Below are positions 32,195 to 32,867 of a stretch of DNA of 32,867 nt, one piece after another. The notes under the pieces are model-generated. The model did no database searches. It was not told the DNA's origin and saw nothing but the letters and a program-made list of their open reading frames with translations. The stretch comes from Candidatus Omnitrophota bacterium (lineage in GTDB: Bacteria > Omnitrophota > Gorgyraeia > 2-01-FULL-45-10). How positions within the stretch are numbered: the stretch's first letter is position 1; each line of letters begins with the position of its first letter. The stretch is from contig JAQTPE010000004.1 in assembly GCA_028748925.1 (NCBI GenBank), forward strand, positions 1 through 32,867. Reading direction: 5' to 3'. A program made the translations under genes and the position numbers.

Positions 32195-32784
32195 AAATAG
32201 GAGGTTTGCGGAAACTTTCGCTCATAGACTATCCGGGGAAGACGTGCGCGGTGATATTTACCCAGGGATGTAATTTCCGGTGTCAATATTGCCATAATCC
32301 GGAGCTTGTATATCCTGAACGCTTTTCCGAGCCGATTCCCTTTGAGCGTATGCGCGAATTTCTCAAAGGGAAAAGGGGCCTTTTAGACGGCATAGTTTTT
32401 TCCGGGGGAGAGCCGACTATGCAGGAGGATCTTATCGAGAAGATCCTCGAAGTTCGTTCTCTTGGGTATGCCGTTAAGCTTGACACAAACGGAAGCAATC
32501 CGAAGATTTTATCAAAGGTATTACCTTATTTTGATTATGTCGCCATGGACGTTAAGGCCCCTATGGGAAATGATTATGCTAATGTATGCGGTGTGCCGAT
32601 TGACGATTATGCCATACGTTTGAGCATTATTTTAATAAAGGCATCGGGAATTCAACATGAGTTTAGAACAACATTTGCTAGAAATTTATTAGAAAATGCA
32701 GACATTGTAAAGATTAAGAGTTTGATCGGCGGATCAAAATTTAATTTACAAGACTGTTTAGGTTCAAGCAATGTCCACCTATAA
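32191..32784 (+). CDS. nrdG: Anaerobic ribonucleotide reductase activating protein (radical SAM)
   Basis: Generates the glycyl radical on NrdD using S-adenosylmethionine and a [4Fe-4S] cluster. MKIGGLRKLSLIDYPGKTCAVIFTQGCNFRCQYC carries the radical-SAM CxxxCxxC motif; FSGGEPTMQ is the SAM-contacting GGE motif, and LDTNGSNP is conserved. The 197-aa product is shorter than the usual 220-240 aa. After SKFNLQ, where the family normally continues with LQxFRP and a 30-40 residue tail, it ends DCLGSSNVHL. The last 150 bases are more AT-rich than the rest. The 3' end may be truncated or shifted, though the radical-SAM core is intact. Confidence 0.9.
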   Translation: MKIGGLRKLSLIDYPGKTCAVIFTQGCNFRCQYCHNPELVYPERFSEPIPFERMREFLKGKRGLLDGIVFSGGEPTMQEDLIEKILEVRSLGYAVKLDTNGSNPKILSKVLPYFDYVAMDVKAPMGNDYANVCGVPIDDYAIRLSIILIKASGIQHEFRTTFARNLLENADIVKIKSLIGGSKFNLQDCLGSSNVHL

Positions 32785-32798
32785 AGTGTGGATATTTT
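32771..32798 (+). terminator. Weak terminator-like hairpin at the end of nrdG
   Basis: ATGTCCAC pairs with GTGGATAT (one G-T pair) across the nrdG stop codon, followed by TTTTG. The U-tract is short. The remaining 69 bases to the window end show no convincing gene start. Confidence 0.5.
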
Positions 32799-32867
32799 GT
32801 ATCGATTTGTACTGTAAAGGTTTATGGATTTTCCTTTTATCGGCCCCCAAGTTAAGGTGATAAGGGG

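Noticed and set aside
1-32867. tRNA genes, CRISPR arrays, insertion sequences
   Set aside because: No cloverleaf with T-loop GTTCRANYC, regularly spaced direct repeats, or transposase was seen in the gaps or frames.

Overview
The window is a compact, entirely plus-strand bacterial chromosome segment holding about 29 genes, with no tRNA, rRNA, CRISPR array, transposase or prophage block. Two outer-membrane porins and a lipoprotein show a didermal cell. Anaerobic enzymes (class III ribonucleotide reductase), an ATP/ADP-type nucleotide translocase, a GT4/GH130 pair and frequent GTG/TTG starts fit a Candidatus Omnitrophota (OP3)-like or other PVC-related uncultured lineage. That placement is inference from gene content only.

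Region 1 (1-3408): the end of a beta-propeller (phytase-like/NHL-like) protein, an NTT-family nucleotide transporter, and a lipoprotein that fuses a family I inorganic pyrophosphatase to a yeast-type cytosine deaminase domain with a degraded zinc site. These overlap or abut and look like a nucleotide/phosphate acquisition unit. Region 2 (3409-6910): a 300-nt structured leader, an OmpL-like porin, an Amt ammonium channel and a P-II protein, closed by a strong terminator. Region 3 (6938-14389): a promoter, a diadenylate cyclase fused to YbbR (CdaR-like) domains, a DHH/DHHA1 phosphodiesterase, then hflK (start and A8 tract imply a frameshift), hflC, a 33-aa membrane peptide, an MscS channel, a CBS-pair protein and a CPA2 antiporter. 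This reads as c-di-AMP signalling next to osmotic/ion homeostasis. Region 4 (14443-18161): a GT4 glycosyltransferase with a C-terminal helical domain and a GH130 phosphorylase, translationally overlapped. Region 5 (18238-20504): three small membrane proteins, a ZIP-like transporter and a VOC protein.

Region 6 (20525-26288) is a coherent catabolic module: aspartate 4-decarboxylase, aspartate:alanine antiporter (AspT), exported asparaginase and an OprB-type porin. Together they would bring asparagine through the outer membrane, hydrolyse it in the periplasm, exchange aspartate for alanine and conserve energy by decarboxylation.

Region 7 (26354-32798): a promoter followed by two consecutive cobalamin riboswitches of different architecture, each with its own terminator, controlling a tightly overlapped operon: a 91-aa unknown, MetE, ThyX, NrdD and the NrdD activase. 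MetE and NrdDG are B12-independent substitutes for B12-dependent enzymes, so the logic is to switch them off when B12 is plentiful. No DNA-binding transcription factor is encoded in the window; visible control is RNA-based or through P-II and c-di-AMP.
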